In this document: positions 7,851 through 15,870 of the stretch, piece by piece
Numbering within the stretch: the first letter of the stretch is position 1
Layout of the letters: the number at the start of each line of letters is the position of its first letter
Assembly (NCBI GenBank): GCA_021295715.1
Contig: JAGWBV010000048.1
Span: 24,099-64,790 of the forward strand
Direction of reading: 5' to 3'
Length of the DNA stretch: 40,692 nucleotides
From: Candidatus Poribacteria bacterium
Lineage (GTDB): Bacteria; Poribacteria; WGA-4E; WGA-3G
Made by a program: the position numbers and the translations under genes
The notes under the pieces: model-generated
What the model was told of the DNA's origin: nothing
Database searches by the model: none
The model's input: the letters and a program-made list of their open reading frames with translations, nothing else

Positions 7851-8711
7851 TCATGATAAATCTGCGTCCGGGTCCGTTTTCTCATCTTGCTCTTTTTTCA
7901 CAACCTCTTGCTCCCGTTTGCTGATAAAAACGTTCACTTCCTGTAAAACTTCTTGTTGAACTTCTTTTGGGAGTTGTTCTATTCGTCTTTCCAAGAAATC
8001 GGCACGCTGCCCGAGGCGATGCTTAGACAGCGGTTCTGTAAGAATTATAGGTTTATGAAAGCCAGTGATAATACGGTTTAAATCTTTTTGGATTTCTTTT
8101 GTAGCCTTGGCTATCTCGTAAAGTGGAGGGCTGCCAATTTGTGAGAAGCCTACACCTTCGCTAAAATCCAAGTGAAAAATCTGTTCACGTTTGTGGTCAG
8201 TTGTATCCTTATATGTAACAGTGATCTTAATCTGCGTTTGCTTTAATTCATCAAACTTACCTATCACACTTACCAGAAACTGCCCAATCTTCCCTCCAGA
8301 TTCAAAATAGCGAATTCCACTCTTAAGAAAACCAATCTTCTCAAATGGTATGTCAAGACTTGGGACAGAAGCGGGATCTGTTGTGAACTTCACATCATGA
8401 GCTGCTCCGGTCCCCACATTCTCTATACATAGCATTACAAGATTCAGGACTTACGCAAAATCAAAGAATTAGGCTTATCATGACGCAATCGGTGCGGTTA
8501 GGAAACCGCACCTACCCGGAAGTGCGTAAGTCCTAACAAGATTAACAGATATCTCGTGAGGACGTAAGGAGATTGCAATTTCAGGTGTATCGTTAGCTTT
8601 CAGCAGTTGCCGCGTCAGATAAGCATAATAAGCAGTAATGCCCATGAGAAAAATCGTAGCAACTCCAATGATAGCACCATCATTTGTATTTAGCCAATGT
8701 ATGACTTCCAT
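7851..8711 (-). pseudogene. TM-anchored protein of unknown function, split by a 91-bp element
   Basis: The N-terminal part (MEVIHWLNTNDGAIIG, then a hydrophobic segment AIIGVATIFLMGITAYYAYL) reaches SLRPHEISVNLV and then enters the inserted element and stops. The C-terminal part resumes at VMLCIENVGTGAAHDVKF and runs through a beta-rich region, then a charged helical tail ending in DPDADLS. Removing the 91-bp element plus one 8-bp duplicate joins the parts in frame as ISVNLVMLCIENVG, giving about 253 residues. I prefer the ATG at 8711, one base after the preceding gene's stop; a GTG at 8726 is possible. The fold is a membrane anchor with a cytoplasmic beta domain; no function is recognised. 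The ATG at 8435 could in theory make a truncated product. Confidence 0.8.
8437..8543. mobile_element. 91-bp MITE with 8-bp target-site duplication
   Basis: The element spans 8445-8535. Its ends are CAGGACTTACGCA (8445-8457) and TGCGTAAGTCCTA (8523-8535), inverted repeats that match at 12 of 13 positions. ACAAGATT at 8437-8444 is repeated exactly at 8536-8543 and is the target duplication. It contains the hairpin GGTGCGGTT/AACCGCACC and no ORF. The parent transposase is not in the window; 8-bp duplications are made by several families (for example ISAs1, IS66, ISL3, IS1595). Confidence 0.92.
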
Positions 8712-8712
8712 T

Positions 8713-9063
8713 TTACTCTTTTTCACCCCATGATGGTTTCCTGCCTGTCAATTCTTCAAGATAACGCGCTGTTCGGTTTACCTCCGTTTTGAGGTTCCTA
8801 TCCGATTTCTGTTTCGCAGCACCTTCATCTGCATACGTCACTCGGTAAATCCCTTTTTGGGTCTGCAGCAGGGTAAATTCACCTGGGATATTCCGGTTGA
8901 CATACCGAAGCATATCATGTAGTAACCAATAAACATCAGTGGACGAATATCGTAGTGGATCACGGGTGGACTTTTCGCTAACACGGTCTAACGTCTGCTT
9001 TACAAAGTCTATAACTTCCGAAAGCGTATAGGTCTTGTCCTCTGTTATCTGAATGTCATTCAT
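8713..9063 (-). CDS. Small protein of unknown function
   Basis: A 116-residue soluble, charged protein that I do not recognise. It has a helical N-terminal half (TLSEVIDFVKQTLDRV, DVYWLLHDMLRYVN) and a short basic C-terminus ending in KPSWGEKE. There is no signal peptide or TM segment. Its stop lies one base before the ATG of the split TM gene (TAA-A-ATG), so the two are translationally coupled, and it begins six bases after the XdhC-like gene ends. These contacts suggest an operon that runs from here through the split gene to the toxin-antitoxin pair. Confidence 0.65.
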   Translation of the reverse strand: MNDIQITEDKTYTLSEVIDFVKQTLDRVSEKSTRDPLRYSSTDVYWLLHDMLRYVNRNIPGEFTLLQTQKGIYRVTYADEGAAKQKSDRNLKTEVNRTARYLEELTGRKPSWGEKE

Positions 9064-9069
9064 CTTTTA

Positions 9070-10176
9070 TCACCCCACTATTTTAACGGTCGGCATTCGC
9101 GCCGGTTGGGCATCAAACGTGCCAACAGTATCAGCGACGTTACGGATCTGAATGAGCTGCGATGCGATGCTGACTGCGATCTCCGGTACTGTTTTCGAGT
9201 TAATATCGAGCCCGATGGGTGCGTACACCCGCTGAAGTCTGTCCTTGGAAATCCCTGCCTCCAGCAAATCGTCAAATATTAGTTTAATCTTGCGGCGACT
9301 GCCGATTAAACCGATGTAACCAGCATCCGATTCAACAACACTATGGAGTGCCGATTCATCGTGCTGATGCCCCCGGGTGACTATCACGACATACGTCAGT
9401 GGTGTGATCGGGTATTTTCGGAGTTCCGTTGCGATATCTCCGATGATAATTTCGTCCGCCTCTGGCAAGCGTTCAGCAGAGGCAAAGTCGGCGCGGTCGT
9501 CAACAATAGCAATGTCGAAATCCAACCAATTTCCAATATGACAGAGTGCTTGACCGACATGCCCTGCGCCTGCAATGAGCAACGTCGGTCTCGGTTGTAG
9601 TGGCTCTAAGAAGACCGAAGCCGTTTCGTTCTCCTGAAATAAGCCAGCTCTGTTCCGCGCAAGCACCTTCGCCGTCTCTTCTTCCACTGCCGTTTCTAAA
9701 GCCGGATCGCCTAACGTGCCGATGTGCTCACCTGTGTTCGCAAAAATCATCTTCATGCCAACATCAACGCCCTGCTTCTCACTCGCTACAACCGTTGCAC
9801 AGACGAGTGGGATTTTTTCGGCGTTCAACGTTTGAAGTCGCTCAAACATCTCGGCTTCGTCGGGGGTCTTCGGCAAATCGATAAAGATCTTCATATTCCC
9901 GCCGCAGATAAGCCCATCGTCCCAACCGTAATCGCTATCCAATTGAAACTCAAGCAGCCGCGGCACACCGTCTTGCATGAGTCCGATCGCCTGTCGCCGC
10001 GCTTCAGCTTCAACGCAACCTCCGCCGAGCGTCCCAATGTTCCGCAAATCTGGAAGAATCAAAAGCTTCGAGCCGGGTTTTTGTGGAGTTGAGCCTTTCG
10101 TCTCTACAACCGTGCAATACGCTCCGACTTGAGAAGATTCAATGAGTTCTGGAATTTTTTGGTATATTTCTCTCAT
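9070..10176 (-). CDS. XdhC/CoxF-family protein
   Basis: A 368-residue two-domain protein of the XdhC family, which inserts or matures the molybdenum cofactor of xanthine dehydrogenase and related hydroxylases. The N-terminal XdhC_CoxI domain shows VVETKGSTPQKPGSK and GTLGGGCVE with Cys54. The C-terminal Rossmann domain begins with LLIAGAGHVGQAL (about residues 198-210) and continues with IAIVDDRADFAS, YVVIVTRGHQHD and YIGLIGSRRK. No molybdenum hydroxylase subunit gene is beside it, so its client enzyme must be encoded elsewhere. The ATG follows an A-rich stretch (TAAAAAATG) and no Shine-Dalgarno sequence is obvious. Confidence 0.88.
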   Translation of the reverse strand: MREIYQKIPELIESSQVGAYCTVVETKGSTPQKPGSKLLILPDLRNIGTLGGGCVEAEARRQAIGLMQDGVPRLLEFQLDSDYGWDDGLICGGNMKIFIDLPKTPDEAEMFERLQTLNAEKIPLVCATVVASEKQGVDVGMKMIFANTGEHIGTLGDPALETAVEEETAKVLARNRAGLFQENETASVFLEPLQPRPTLLIAGAGHVGQALCHIGNWLDFDIAIVDDRADFASAERLPEADEIIIGDIATELRKYPITPLTYVVIVTRGHQHDESALHSVVESDAGYIGLIGSRRKIKLIFDDLLEAGISKDRLQRVYAPIGLDINSKTVPEIAVSIASQLIQIRNVADTVGTFDAQPARMPTVKIVG

Positions 10177-10259
10177 TTTTTAGTAGTCATCAGTCATCAG
10201 TTGTCAGAAGAATAGCCACCAGCAGTCAACAGAAGAAGCATCACACTGTCCACGAAAAT

Positions 10260-11171
10260 TTATAGGGCTTGGTCTTCGGCACTTTGTCCAACCAATTGTC
10301 TAAACTGTTCGCGTTGTTGCTCGGTCAACTCAAGTGGGACAATAGCCGCGATACCATCGTGTCCGATTTGTGCAGGAACATTCAGGTAAACGGATGTTGT
10401 CCCCGCTGAAACATGTGTCCCGACACTCATGACTCGCCTTTTATCAAGCGCGATCGCCGAAACGACCTGCAAAATATGACTTATCAATGTCCATTCGCCA
10501 CTCACGGTATACGGGGAACGCTGCGCAACGGCTCCACAGAGACTTTCAATACCAGTTTCGGAGATGAGTTGTGCAAGCGGAATGCCGTTCACTCGGCAGT
10601 ATTGTGGAAGCGGATACGTCTCCTGATCACTTCCGATCGCCAGAGCCATCACGTCTTTCACAGAGACATCAACACGTTTTGCGATTTCAGAGGCTAAGTG
10701 TGCTGTAGCAGCCCCGTTTCCAAGCCCGATAATCTGTCCACCGCCGAGTGTCTGATGTATCCATGAGGAGATGTAATTCGTGGGTGATATGGCTACCAGA
10801 ATTTTGGCATCCGAGGCATATTGCTGGATTCCAGTTACAAACCTTCGAGCGAGGGCGATACCTGTTGTCTTCGAGGCTTGAGGAGACCGAAAAATAGGTT
10901 GCCCCGTCGGTGGTAACAGAACAACGATGTCCGCACTCGCTAACCCCTCCAATGAATCGAAAACGGAAATCGCGGTGTCACTTGCGCTCAAAGCGTTTGC
11001 TTCCACCAGATCTCGGATGTCTGCCGGTGTGCCGTCTTTTGGATGAACAAATCTATTCTTGTTCGACGTCGCATCCGACACAAAGGCAAGTTCACGCGCC
11101 GTCTCCGATTGACACAAGCCCCAGGCAGTCGAGACGGCTAACTGACTGTTGCCTAATAAAGCTACTTTCAT
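10260..11171 (-). CDS. Lactate/malate dehydrogenase-fold protein lacking the catalytic signature
   Basis: A 303-residue protein with the overall order of the LDH/MDH superfamily: an N-terminal Rossmann strand MKVALLGNSQLA, a DIVVLLPPTGQP segment, a strand with VAISPTNYISS where the family has NPVD, GLGNGAATAHLAS where it has G-x-G-T-x-L-D-x-x-R, and IGSDQETYP where it has GEHG with the catalytic His. The nucleotide motif is also imperfect (GNSQLA instead of GxGxxG). These differences suggest an enzymatically altered or non-catalytic homologue. The C-terminal half (GVAQRSPYTVS, VPLELTEQQREQFRQLV) still follows MDH. It lies directly upstream of the XdhC gene in the same orientation. Fold call moderate; activity doubtful. 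Confidence 0.7.
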   Translation of the reverse strand: MKVALLGNSQLAVSTAWGLCQSETARELAFVSDATSNKNRFVHPKDGTPADIRDLVEANALSASDTAISVFDSLEGLASADIVVLLPPTGQPIFRSPQASKTTGIALARRFVTGIQQYASDAKILVAISPTNYISSWIHQTLGGGQIIGLGNGAATAHLASEIAKRVDVSVKDVMALAIGSDQETYPLPQYCRVNGIPLAQLISETGIESLCGAVAQRSPYTVSGEWTLISHILQVVSAIALDKRRVMSVGTHVSAGTTSVYLNVPAQIGHDGIAAIVPLELTEQQREQFRQLVGQSAEDQAL

Positions 11172-11197
11172 TTTTTAATAGTTTTCAGTTTTCAGTT

Positions 11198-14032
11198 TTA
11201 CACTAAAAGGGTTTCAACGATTGCCTGAAATTGTTCCTCAATATATTGACGGTGGTTGTCCATTTCTGAATCTGCCGATAGTTTTGTAGATACCAGTTCA
11301 TCGTAACGCTCAACGTATTCGAGCAAACTATCAACCTCTTTTTCATAACAGATCGCCGATGCAAGCACTTTTTCCTTCAGCAAAAGTGGGAGTTCGGACT
11401 CTGTAATCTGTGTCAACTCCCATCGCCACACCTTCTCGGAGATATAGGTAACAAACTGATTGAGTAGATCGCCTTTAAAATCATCGCTTTGGAGTGCTTT
11501 GACCTCCTGGATGAGTCCTAAGACGTGATTGAAGAGCTCATCTGGAAATTGCTGCCGCAATTCCATAAGCAATCTCCCGGTCGTCGATATCGGGAGTTGA
11601 TTTTGCAGGAGGAACACCCGCAAATTTGGATAATCTTCGACGCTCTTACTATCCCCGAGCCATGTTTCATCTATCGCGGGTAAATCACTTACATCGAAAC
11701 TGAGGACCTGCTGTTTGCGAATTTCTTCAAGGTTAATGGCACGCGGGTCAATACCGGCAGTCGCTAAAGTGGTGATAACTTCATCTTGGCGGTAGGGTCT
11801 GAGGAAAGTCATGAGTTCCTGAACTTTTTGCTGTTCTGCCTCAATCTCCGTAGCGTTGGCAGCACCGTTATTTCGCGATTGCCCACGCTTCCGCTTTTTC
11901 CCTTTTTGAGGGGCATTCGCGAGTCGACCTGCCCGTTTTGCCAAAGTATCATGATATCCGAGCAATTCCTCGTACAGTATTGCCAGTAGGGTATCCCCAT
12001 GGACAGCGAGCATCGCCGCCGTTGTGACATTTGCCAATTCGTGTCCGGTCTTTGAGATAATCGCCCGGTTCAGGTTACGCTCTATCGACTTTCGGTCTTT
12101 CTCAGCTTGAATAATAAGTGCGCTTTCCAACATGAGGTTGATTAACCTTTTGGTCTGGTCGGGCACACTCAGGTTAATATCACAAGTCGGTTGAATACCG
12201 ACAAGCAGCCGCTCACGGAGCCTACCATCAAGCACCAACGCCCACAAAGTTGCGTAATGCTGTTGCTCGTCAACGGATGAAGGCATATTCTGCAACCATT
12301 GCTTAATAGTCGGTAAATGCAGTTTTACATGATCAAGGATTTGCTCAACAGTTTTATCAGGAATCTCAAAACCAACGAAGTTGGTAGTCCCACTCCGATG
12401 CTGTGTCTGTTGACTCCGTCGCTGCGTTGGCTTCCCTGTTTTCGGTGCTAATAGGAGATTGACTAAGGGCTGAATAACGGTTTCAAAATCCTGCTTGTGT
12501 TGACTCGCGAAGTTCGCGAGTTCCAGCAATTCCAACCAGATAGTCGTCAAACGTTCAACTTGTGTGGGATGTAAAGTTGAACGCAGTGCAATACCCGCCA
12601 TTTTCTCACGCACCGTCCCACGCGTCCATTGTGGCAAGTAAATCTCGTCTAAAAGTTCGTTATTCTCGCAAATCGAGAGATCTATCTGCTTGACAAGTTC
12701 GGTTTCAATGAAATCCTGTTCAAACACCAGATCATGAAACAATCCAGCAGCTCGATCGAGCACTTGATTCGCCAGTTTGTAGGAGGATTGTATGAGGTGA
12801 TTCAGGGTTAACTGCTGATTATCCTGCAATTGCCAAAATTCTATCATAGGGTCAATATTCTCTTTGAGCACTTCGGTCTTCGCTGCTGTGATTGATGCTT
12901 CAAAATGCTCGGCGAGATATTCCGCATAGAATTCGACGAAAGCGAGCATAGTGTTCCTTAATTCACGGATTACCAGATCGTCCCATACCTTATTATGGAC
13001 GCGTTGCCCAGGTCCAAGGACAAGGGCTCTCAAACGGGTTTCCACGCCCTGTTGAAATTGCGCCATGAGTTGATAGGCGTTCTGATTCGCTTTCACCGTA
13101 TACGTTTCGATTTTCTTCGAGCTCTCGCTAATTGCGGTCTCAATTTCCTCATCGGGTGCGTTGAATGCAATAGGCACTAAGCGCAGCATCTCCGGTTCAA
13201 GAGGATCATAAACCGCTGCTGTGGCGAGCACTTGAATGGGATCAGACATTTCTTTAGTTGTCTCCGATGTCTCTGCATCTTGATCGTCAAATACATTAGA
13301 CAGTCGAGTATGAAGCGTTAAACCGTACCCCAAATCAATTAGGTCGGGGTATTGCTTAATATGCGTTCTGATGACCACAAGAAGTAGATTGTAATCCCGT
13401 GCGAGTATTTGGTCGAAAAGTGCATCTTCATTGAGATGAACGCGATGAATATGGGTTTGTTCTGGAATGACAGCAGTCGCTGGGGGTATCACCTCAGTAT
13501 CAGTACCATCAATATTTGCGAGTACGTATCCACCAGTTTTGACAGTACTGGGTATTGTCAAACGCGTTTTTAAAACATCTTGAGCGAGTTCGGAAAGCGT
13601 TAAGGATTTTCCCAAGTTTTGAACAGTAATATCTGAGACAATGCCATCGGCGAAATCCGTGATTTGGCGTGCATTTCGCTCCAATTCTTGTATGCTTCTG
13701 TGTACCCGGTCATAGTCGTCCTGTGTCTCGGCGGTGATCTTCGCCTCGTCAATCCAAGAAACCCATGCCCCTGGACGCGGTCGCATCTTTACAGTAAGCT
13801 TGCCATCTTCTGAGTCAAAACCGGGGAGAATGTCGCCCTCTGAGCTCTCTTTTGGTGTCCAAACGATCAGATGTTTATCTGACTTCACACCAAGTCCTAA
13901 GCCAAAGGTATCTCCCCAACTCATCCGCCCCTCAATACTGGATGTGATTTTATCAGTTAGCGCTAAAAGTGTTTCCGAACGAAAATTAAGTGATAATCCT
14001 TGCATTGGGTCGATTGATCGTATGCCTTTCAA
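11198..14032 (-). CDS. Large protein of unknown function, 944 residues
   Basis: A long uninterrupted ORF with the same codon character as its neighbours. I do not recognise the family. There is no signal peptide or TM segment. The N-terminal 150 residues look mixed alpha/beta (MQGLSLNFRSETLLALT, VSWIDEAK), and the rest is mostly helical and Leu/Glu-rich, with two polar linkers: an Arg/Gln/Thr-rich stretch near residue 535 and a very basic one (GKKRKRGQSRNNG) near residue 715. No Walker, nuclease or protease motif was found. It is upstream of the LDH-like gene by 26 bp and may head that operon. It could be lineage-specific. Confidence 0.8.
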   Translation of the reverse strand: MKGIRSIDPMQGLSLNFRSETLLALTDKITSSIEGRMSWGDTFGLGLGVKSDKHLIVWTPKESSEGDILPGFDSEDGKLTVKMRPRPGAWVSWIDEAKITAETQDDYDRVHRSIQELERNARQITDFADGIVSDITVQNLGKSLTLSELAQDVLKTRLTIPSTVKTGGYVLANIDGTDTEVIPPATAVIPEQTHIHRVHLNEDALFDQILARDYNLLLVVIRTHIKQYPDLIDLGYGLTLHTRLSNVFDDQDAETSETTKEMSDPIQVLATAAVYDPLEPEMLRLVPIAFNAPDEEIETAISESSKKIETYTVKANQNAYQLMAQFQQGVETRLRALVLGPGQRVHNKVWDDLVIRELRNTMLAFVEFYAEYLAEHFEASITAAKTEVLKENIDPMIEFWQLQDNQQLTLNHLIQSSYKLANQVLDRAAGLFHDLVFEQDFIETELVKQIDLSICENNELLDEIYLPQWTRGTVREKMAGIALRSTLHPTQVERLTTIWLELLELANFASQHKQDFETVIQPLVNLLLAPKTGKPTQRRSQQTQHRSGTTNFVGFEIPDKTVEQILDHVKLHLPTIKQWLQNMPSSVDEQQHYATLWALVLDGRLRERLLVGIQPTCDINLSVPDQTKRLINLMLESALIIQAEKDRKSIERNLNRAIISKTGHELANVTTAAMLAVHGDTLLAILYEELLGYHDTLAKRAGRLANAPQKGKKRKRGQSRNNGAANATEIEAEQQKVQELMTFLRPYRQDEVITTLATAGIDPRAINLEEIRKQQVLSFDVSDLPAIDETWLGDSKSVEDYPNLRVFLLQNQLPISTTGRLLMELRQQFPDELFNHVLGLIQEVKALQSDDFKGDLLNQFVTYISEKVWRWELTQITESELPLLLKEKVLASAICYEKEVDSLLEYVERYDELVSTKLSADSEMDNHRQYIEEQFQAIVETLLV

Positions 14033-14367
14033 ATAAATTTAGGCAGATAAATGTGTGAATGACCGGTGAAAGCACAACAGTTCAATGTTAACCAAAACCG
14101 TCATGTCCGGTCTGTTAACAAATCTATAGGTTGACAGCAAATATAATACGAGGTGCACAATATTGTTTTTATCAGAGTAACCTCTAAAGTTGGAATAATT
14201 ATAATCGTTGGCTATATTAATACAATCAGAACTTTAGACAGACGCCCCATCGTAGTTGGTATTTTTGCTTATGTCAACCGAAGTAATAACGAAAAATAAA
14301 TAAATATTTCTGCTCCCGCCGTATCGGCTCAGCGAATGTGCTAAAGGTACAACAAGCTTTGACAAGG
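14033..14367. other. Intergenic region without a recognised gene
   Basis: This 335-bp AT-rich spacer lies upstream of the 944-residue gene and downstream of the MT-A70 gene. It contains a loose inverted sequence (GACCGGTG near 14059 and TCCGGTCTG near 14106) and an ACAAATCTATAGGTTGACAG stretch that partly resembles one at 18398-18415. No ORF or RNA gene is convincing. Confidence 0.5.
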
Positions 14368-14982
14368 TTAGAGAATTTCGAGTCCCCATGCGTCCCAGCC
14401 TTCGTACCGTTTTCGTGCGAATAGTTCAATCTTACACTGCTGTGGAAACATTTTCTCAATCCGTTTACGCACTGCTTCGGGTTTTTCAGAGTGGCGTGTC
14501 CGTTTAACCTGAACGAGTTGTCTCATATTTCTTGCCCCCCGCGGTTGTGGAATGTTCCCACGTCTGAAAACGAGGCATAACTCGCATTGGCTCATTGTGT
14601 AGAAACCGGGATTCAGGCGTTGCTTATCCCAGACGAAAGCGACTGTTGCCCACCGAAATCCCCACGCCTTGCCAAGCTGAATCGCTTGATCGAGATGCGG
14701 AGAAGAACTCCACATAAAAAGCAGACAATCCTCTTCGCTAATTGAGGCAATATCCCATGTCTTCATTTCTGACACCGGCAGAGTGGGATAGTGTCGAACA
14801 GCACCGCCACTATCCTTGCCTCCACTTCCTGTGTGCTGAAGTTGTCCCTTGTAATCCCACGGCGGATCGGCGTATATGATGCTGTACTTCTTATCCGGGA
14901 AGGGAGGATTTTTAATTATACCTTGCGGAGAAACGACGTAAATTTGAATCTTTTGTGTGCGTTCCTTATATCCGCCCTCCAT
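14368..14982 (-). CDS. MT-A70-family adenine methyltransferase
   Basis: A 204-residue protein of the MT-A70 family, which transfers methyl from SAM to N6 of adenine in DNA or RNA. The catalytic DPPW is at residues 39-42 in SIIYADPPWDY. Downstream are LPVSEMKTWDIAS, LFMWSSSPHLDQAI, GFRWATVAFVWDK and the terminal IELFARKRYEGWDAWG, all typical. No restriction endonuclease gene is adjacent, so it is probably a solitary methyltransferase. The only in-frame ATG before the core is at 14982, which places the first 25 or so residues inside dispersed element copy A. The core starts at about residue 31. An ATT or other non-standard start cannot be excluded. Confidence 0.88.
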   Translation of the reverse strand: MEGGYKERTQKIQIYVVSPQGIIKNPPFPDKKYSIIYADPPWDYKGQLQHTGSGGKDSGGAVRHYPTLPVSEMKTWDIASISEEDCLLFMWSSSPHLDQAIQLGKAWGFRWATVAFVWDKQRLNPGFYTMSQCELCLVFRRGNIPQPRGARNMRQLVQVKRTRHSEKPEAVRKRIEKMFPQQCKIELFARKRYEGWDAWGLEIL

Positions 14983-14998
14983 TTCATTATGGGCTACG
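14909..14998 (-). repeat. Structured start-codon-proximal element, copy A
   Basis: Reading on the minus strand it begins CGTAGCCCAT and ends CTCCGCAAGGTATAATTAAA. GCCC pairs with GGGC, GCGGA with TCCGC and GGAACG with CGTTTC. Unlike most copies it overlaps a coding region: its last two-thirds encode the N-terminus of the MT-A70 protein, including PQGIIKN. Confidence 0.75.
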
Positions 14999-15131
14999 TT
15001 CTTTTCTCAAAAAACGTACAGACTTTCAAAATCAGTCGAGACTGCCCAACACCTGCGCGCAACACTATCCTGCGAGCCTTTATAGGAAACTTGCACAAGG
15101 AGCGCAAGGCGAAAACCTAATCGTTAAAAAA

Positions 15132-15692
15132 CTACTTCGCTTCAACACTAAGCCCATCTTGTGGAATGTCGTTGTTTGCGACGAGCATGTCCCGATCAAA
15201 GATGAAATCACTGCGGGAACTCCCAAGACTTTCTCCCTCTGTTTGACGTTCACGGAAGTATTGAGGGAGCGTTAACCCCGTCATCCGGATAGCGTCTTCA
15301 GGGCAAGCCTCAACACAATACCCACAAAATATGCAACGGAGCATATTAATCTCAAAGACATCAGGGAATTTCTCGCGCTGATAGCCTTCCTTGGTCTGCC
15401 AACCGTCTGGGGCAGGTGCAGCCTGAATTGTGATGCAATCGGCAGGACAGGCAGTTGCGCACAAGAAACATGCTACGCATTTGATTTCGTCTTTTTCTGT
15501 TACCGTCAGTTTGTGAATGCCACGGTAGCGATCGTTGCGTTCATCCACACTCCGAGGATCTTCAGGATACTGATATGTCAATTTTTTCTTCGGGATATGT
15601 TTCAGGGTCGTAAACAGTCCCTTAATCAACGCAGGGATATAGAGTCTATCCCAAAAAGACATTTCTTCGTTAAGTTTCATATTTCTAATCAT
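15132..15692 (-). CDS. NuoI-like 2[4Fe-4S] ferredoxin-type subunit
   Basis: A 186-residue protein with two cubane motifs, C72-x2-C75-x2-C78-x3-C82 (plus C86) and C120-x2-C123-x2-C126-x3-C130. Around them are RYRGIHKL, CVACFLCATACPADC and MLRCIFCGYCVEACPEDAI, the hallmark of the NADH-quinone oxidoreductase subunit NuoI, which passes electrons between the peripheral arm clusters and the membrane arm. No other nuo gene is nearby, so it is a detached subunit or a paralogue. AGGAGG precedes the first ATG closely; a second ATG four codons later is possible. Element copy B lies just upstream. Confidence 0.85.
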   Translation of the reverse strand: MIRNMKLNEEMSFWDRLYIPALIKGLFTTLKHIPKKKLTYQYPEDPRSVDERNDRYRGIHKLTVTEKDEIKCVACFLCATACPADCITIQAAPAPDGWQTKEGYQREKFPDVFEINMLRCIFCGYCVEACPEDAIRMTGLTLPQYFRERQTEGESLGSSRSDFIFDRDMLVANNDIPQDGLSVEAK

Positions 15693-15703
15693 TGCCTCCT
15701 GAT

Positions 15704-15791
15704 TTTTTAATTTTTCCTTGCGGAGAACTTACGTGCGTTTAACCTCTCAGGTGCGTTCCTTAAATCCGCACGCCACTTCGTTACGTGCTAC
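15704..15791 (-). repeat. Structured start-codon-proximal element, copy B
   Basis: On the minus strand it begins GTAGCACGTAACG and ends CTCCGCAAGGAAAAATTAAA, about 12 bases before the nuoI-like start. GCACG pairs with CGTGC, GCGGA with TCCGC and GAAC with GTTC. Here a separate AGGAGG follows the element. Confidence 0.75.
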
Positions 15792-15870
15792 TCTCATGTC
15801 CTAAATGGTACAGACTCACCAACCCGGTTCTGAAGACTTTATTTATCAAACTCACGTTAATAAAAAATAG

